A DNA stretch of 64,000 nt from Burkholderia stabilis (GTDB taxonomy: Bacteria > Pseudomonadota > Gammaproteobacteria > Burkholderiales > Burkholderiaceae): NCBI RefSeq assembly GCF_001742165.1, contig NZ_CP016444.1:1116001-1180000 (forward strand), written 5' to 3'. The number at the start of each line of letters is the position of its first letter. Positions within the stretch are counted from its first letter, which is position 1. Below, piece by piece: positions 62,113-64,000 of this stretch. A program made the translations under genes and the position numbers. The notes under the pieces were generated by a model. It did not search any database. It saw nothing but the letters and a program-made list of their open reading frames with translations, and was not told the DNA's origin.

Positions 62113-63060
62113 TCAACGAGCGCGGAGCGTCGATTCGGAAACGCGGGAAGCCGCAATCGCTTCCCGCTTCTCCACCAGGAAATCGATGAGCGCCCTGACC
62201 TTGGTCGGCATCTGTGTGCGCGTCGGCGCATAGACGTAGAAGCCCGCGAAGGGTTTGCACCATGGCCGCAACACGCGTATCAGCGCGCCCGAGTTCAGAT
62301 GCTGTTGCACGGCGATGTCGATGTGCTGGATGAGCCCGACATTCTGTAACGCTGCCCGGATCATTCCGTCGTCATCGTTAGTGGTGATGCTGCCCCGCGG
62401 CTCCACCGCGAACCCGTGCCCCGGCTCTTCCGGCGACGTGAACTCCCACGGATGAATCGCGCCACTGACCTGCCGGAAGCGCAGGCAATTGTGTTCGGTC
62501 AGATCGGCCGGCGTCACGGGTTCGCCGTAGCGCTTGAAATAAGCCGGCGTGCCGACCACCGCCATCTCCAACGACGGCGTAATCGGTACGGCAATCATGT
62601 GCGGCGCAAGGCTCTCGCCGATGCGAATGCCGACATCGCATCCGTCCGCCACGATGTTGGCCAGGCTGTCGTTCATGACCAATTCAAGGCCGAGTGCTGG
62701 AAAGCGCGTACTGAACTCCTCCAGATGTGGCTCGATCAGGGTCTTGGCCGCGACGCGCGATGTGTTCATACGAATCAGGCCGGAAGGCTCGTCGCGTGCG
62801 TCGTGCAGCGCGTCCACGGTCCTTTCGACCGCGACCAATGCGGGGTACCACACGTCGTAGAGCCGTTGCCCTTCCTCGGTCAGCGACATGTCGCGGGTCG
62901 TTCGATACAGCAGCTTGACGTTCAGCCGACGCTCGAGCGCCTTCACGTTCTGCGAGAGATTCGCGCGCGACGCGCCCACCTCGGCCGCCGCTTTCGTGAA
63001 ACTGCGATGGTGGGCGACGCGGGCAAACCACGCGAGGGACGGGAGCAACGAAGGATCCAT
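62113..63060 (-). CDS. LysR-family transcriptional regulator
   Basis: 315 aa from ATG 63060. N-terminal HTH LAWFARVAHHRSFTKAAAEVGASRANLSQNVKALERRLNVKLLYRTTR, then a substrate-binding domain of the CrgA/PA0477 type (GLIRMNTSRVAAKTLIEPHL). Divergent from the alpha/beta hydrolase gene; a 10-bp palindrome lies between them. Probably activates that gene. Confidence 0.9.
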   Translation of the reverse strand: MDPSLLPSLAWFARVAHHRSFTKAAAEVGASRANLSQNVKALERRLNVKLLYRTTRDMSLTEEGQRLYDVWYPALVAVERTVDALHDARDEPSGLIRMNTSRVAAKTLIEPHLEEFSTRFPALGLELVMNDSLANIVADGCDVGIRIGESLAPHMIAVPITPSLEMAVVGTPAYFKRYGEPVTPADLTEHNCLRFRQVSGAIHPWEFTSPEEPGHGFAVEPRGSITTNDDDGMIRAALQNVGLIQHIDIAVQQHLNSGALIRVLRPWCKPFAGFYVYAPTRTQMPTKVRALIDFLVEKREAIAASRVSESTLRAR

Positions 63061-63100
63061 GCCGGGGCCACTGTCAATTTGGAAATACCACTGTAGTCCA

Positions 63101-63110
63101 GATTGCAATC
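63101..63110. promoter_or_regulatory. LysR-type binding palindrome
   Basis: GATTGCAATC is a perfect 10-bp palindrome. It directly abuts a candidate plus-strand promoter: -35 TTCCGT at 63111-63116, 17-bp spacer, -10 TATATT at 63134-63139. This is the usual arrangement of LysR-activated divergent promoters. Confidence 0.55.
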
Positions 63111-63209
63111 TTCCGTCATCTCAATCGGCTCGCTATATTCAAACCGTCGCCGCTCGGCCCTGAACGATTCGGCCTTGCGAACCCAACTTCCCCCCTGGAT
63201 GGAGCCGTC

Positions 63210-64000
63210 ATGAAAAGCGTCAAGATCAAGCATGTGTACTGGGATATCGCCGCCAACCTCTACTTCCCGCCGAATTTCGATGAAGGTAAAAAATACCCGG
63301 CCATCATCAGCGCGCATCCGATCGGCAGCTGCAAGGAGCAAACCTCGGGCAACGTGTATGGCGAAGCGCTGGCCAAGGAAGGCTTCGTCGTCATCGCATT
63401 CGACGCCAGCTTCCAGGGCGATAGCGGTGGCGAGCCGCGTTACACCGAAGATCCGACGTTGCGCGTCGAGGATTTCCGCGTCGTCTGCGACTACCTCGTG
63501 ACGCTTCCGTACGTCGACGAAGACCGCATCGGCGTGCTGGGCATCTGCGGTGGCGGCGGCTATTCGATCAATGCCGCCATGACCGAGCGCCGCATCAAGG
63601 CGGTGGGCACCGTCACGGGCGCCAACTACGGCCGCCTGATGCGCGAAGGCTTCAGCAACTACGACCCGATCGCCGCCCTCGAGGCCATGGCCAAACAGCG
63701 CACGGCCGAAGCGCGCGGTGCGGCCTTGCGCGTGGACGATCTGCTGCCCCCGTCGCCCGAGGCCGCGAAGGAAGCCGGCCTGACGGAAGTCGATGTCTAC
63801 GGTGCGACCGAATACTATCGTTCGGATCGCGGCCGTGCGCCGAACGGCGTGAACCGCGCGCTGTATTCGCACCAGGCCGTCGCCGTGGGCTGGGATGCGT
63901 TCCACCTGTGCGAAACGCTGCTCACCCAGCCGCTGATGGTGGTGGTGGGCGATCAGGTCGGTGCGTTCGGCGCCTACCGTGACGGCTGCGAAATCATCGG
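63210..64000 (+). CDS. Alpha/beta hydrolase with Cys at the nucleophile position, 3' end outside the window
   Basis: 263 residues visible from ATG 63210 (GGAG site); the gene runs off the end. Begins MKSVKIKHVYWDIAANLYFPPNF and has AHPIGSCKEQ (oxyanion loop), IAFDASFQGDSGG and the elbow GICGGGG, where Cys replaces the usual Ser. This resembles the DLH/YcjY-like group of hydrolases. Divergent from a LysR gene. Confidence 0.8.
   Translation, partial: MKSVKIKHVYWDIAANLYFPPNFDEGKKYPAIISAHPIGSCKEQTSGNVYGEALAKEGFVVIAFDASFQGDSGGEPRYTEDPTLRVEDFRVVCDYLVTLPYVDEDRIGVLGICGGGGYSINAAMTERRIKAVGTVTGANYGRLMREGFSNYDPIAALEAMAKQRTAEARGAALRVDDLLPPSPEAAKEAGLTEVDVYGATEYYRSDRGRAPNGVNRALYSHQAVAVGWDAFHLCETLLTQPLMVVVGDQVGAFGAYRDGCEII

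Overview
This 64 kb window looks like accessory-rich chromosome from a Burkholderia species, probably of the B. cepacia complex. The coding GC is high and GC3-biased. It carries a ZmpA/ZmpB-type secreted M4 metalloprotease, a Burkholderia-type trimeric porin, many LysR regulators, and acyl-CoA and aldehyde catabolic islands. This assignment is from pattern recognition only; no database search was run.

Layout. (1) 1-9500, minus strand: a sigma-54-dependent operon for a LodA/GoxA-like quinoprotein (CTQ) oxidase. It holds two secreted or unknown proteins (one with a haem c motif), a ferritin-like protein, the LodA-like oxidase and a LodB-like flavoprotein cut by the window edge. Upstream lie a near-consensus -24/-12 promoter and a GAFTGA-type AAA+ activator. 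(2) 9787-12209: two almost identical IS5-type elements in direct tandem, sharing one CTAG. (3) 12689-15824: a membrane histidine kinase and an atypical response regulator resembling the Legionella LqsS/LqsR alpha-hydroxyketone system, with a hotdog thioesterase-like gene between them and no LqsA/CqsA-type synthase. (4) 15987-21554: secreted hydrolase, HxlR regulator with divergent enoyl-CoA hydratase, and the M4 protease. (5) 21781-24298: NIT-ANTAR antiterminator, then a strong terminator directly in front of a formate/nitrite transporter gene, which looks like a nitrate/nitrite-responsive attenuator. (6) 24362-35216: a guanidine carboxylase operon (ABC ATPase and permease, allophanate hydrolase, urea/guanidine carboxylase, two DUF1989 carboxyguanidine deiminase subunits) plus a divergent substrate-binding protein. 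Each of the two transcription units starts with its own guanidine-I (ykkC) riboswitch.

(7) 35337-38742, minus strand: the most unusual locus. A tetrapyrrole-methylase-type enzyme carries the borosin alpha-N-methyltransferase catalytic pattern. It is followed by a 308-aa protein with a run of nine TEV units and a Val-rich tail, a coupled 2-oxoglutarate/Fe(II) oxygenase-like gene and a small protein. This is a candidate ribosomally made, backbone-N-methylated product system. (8) 39492-45123: AlkC-like DNA glycosylase, a haem-membrane domain protein, an aromatic-acid MFS transporter, the deletion scar of a GMC oxidoreductase, and DUF2889 genes.

(9) 45531-55573: a CoA-ester catabolic island on the minus strand (LysR, two CaiB-type CoA transferases, DUF35, a Cys-less thiolase, MaoC hydratase, acyl-CoA dehydrogenase, alpha-methylacyl-CoA racemase, CoA transferase). 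The Cys-less thiolase with DUF35 and MaoC resembles steroid side-chain aldolase systems. (10) 56078-64000: small protein, porin, VanB-like reductase, SDR, aldehyde dehydrogenase, and a LysR divergent from an alpha/beta hydrolase cut by the window end. A palindrome TTCCG-N5-CGGAA recurs in the intergenic regions at 55.8-55.9 and 59.25 kb and may tie these islands to one regulator.
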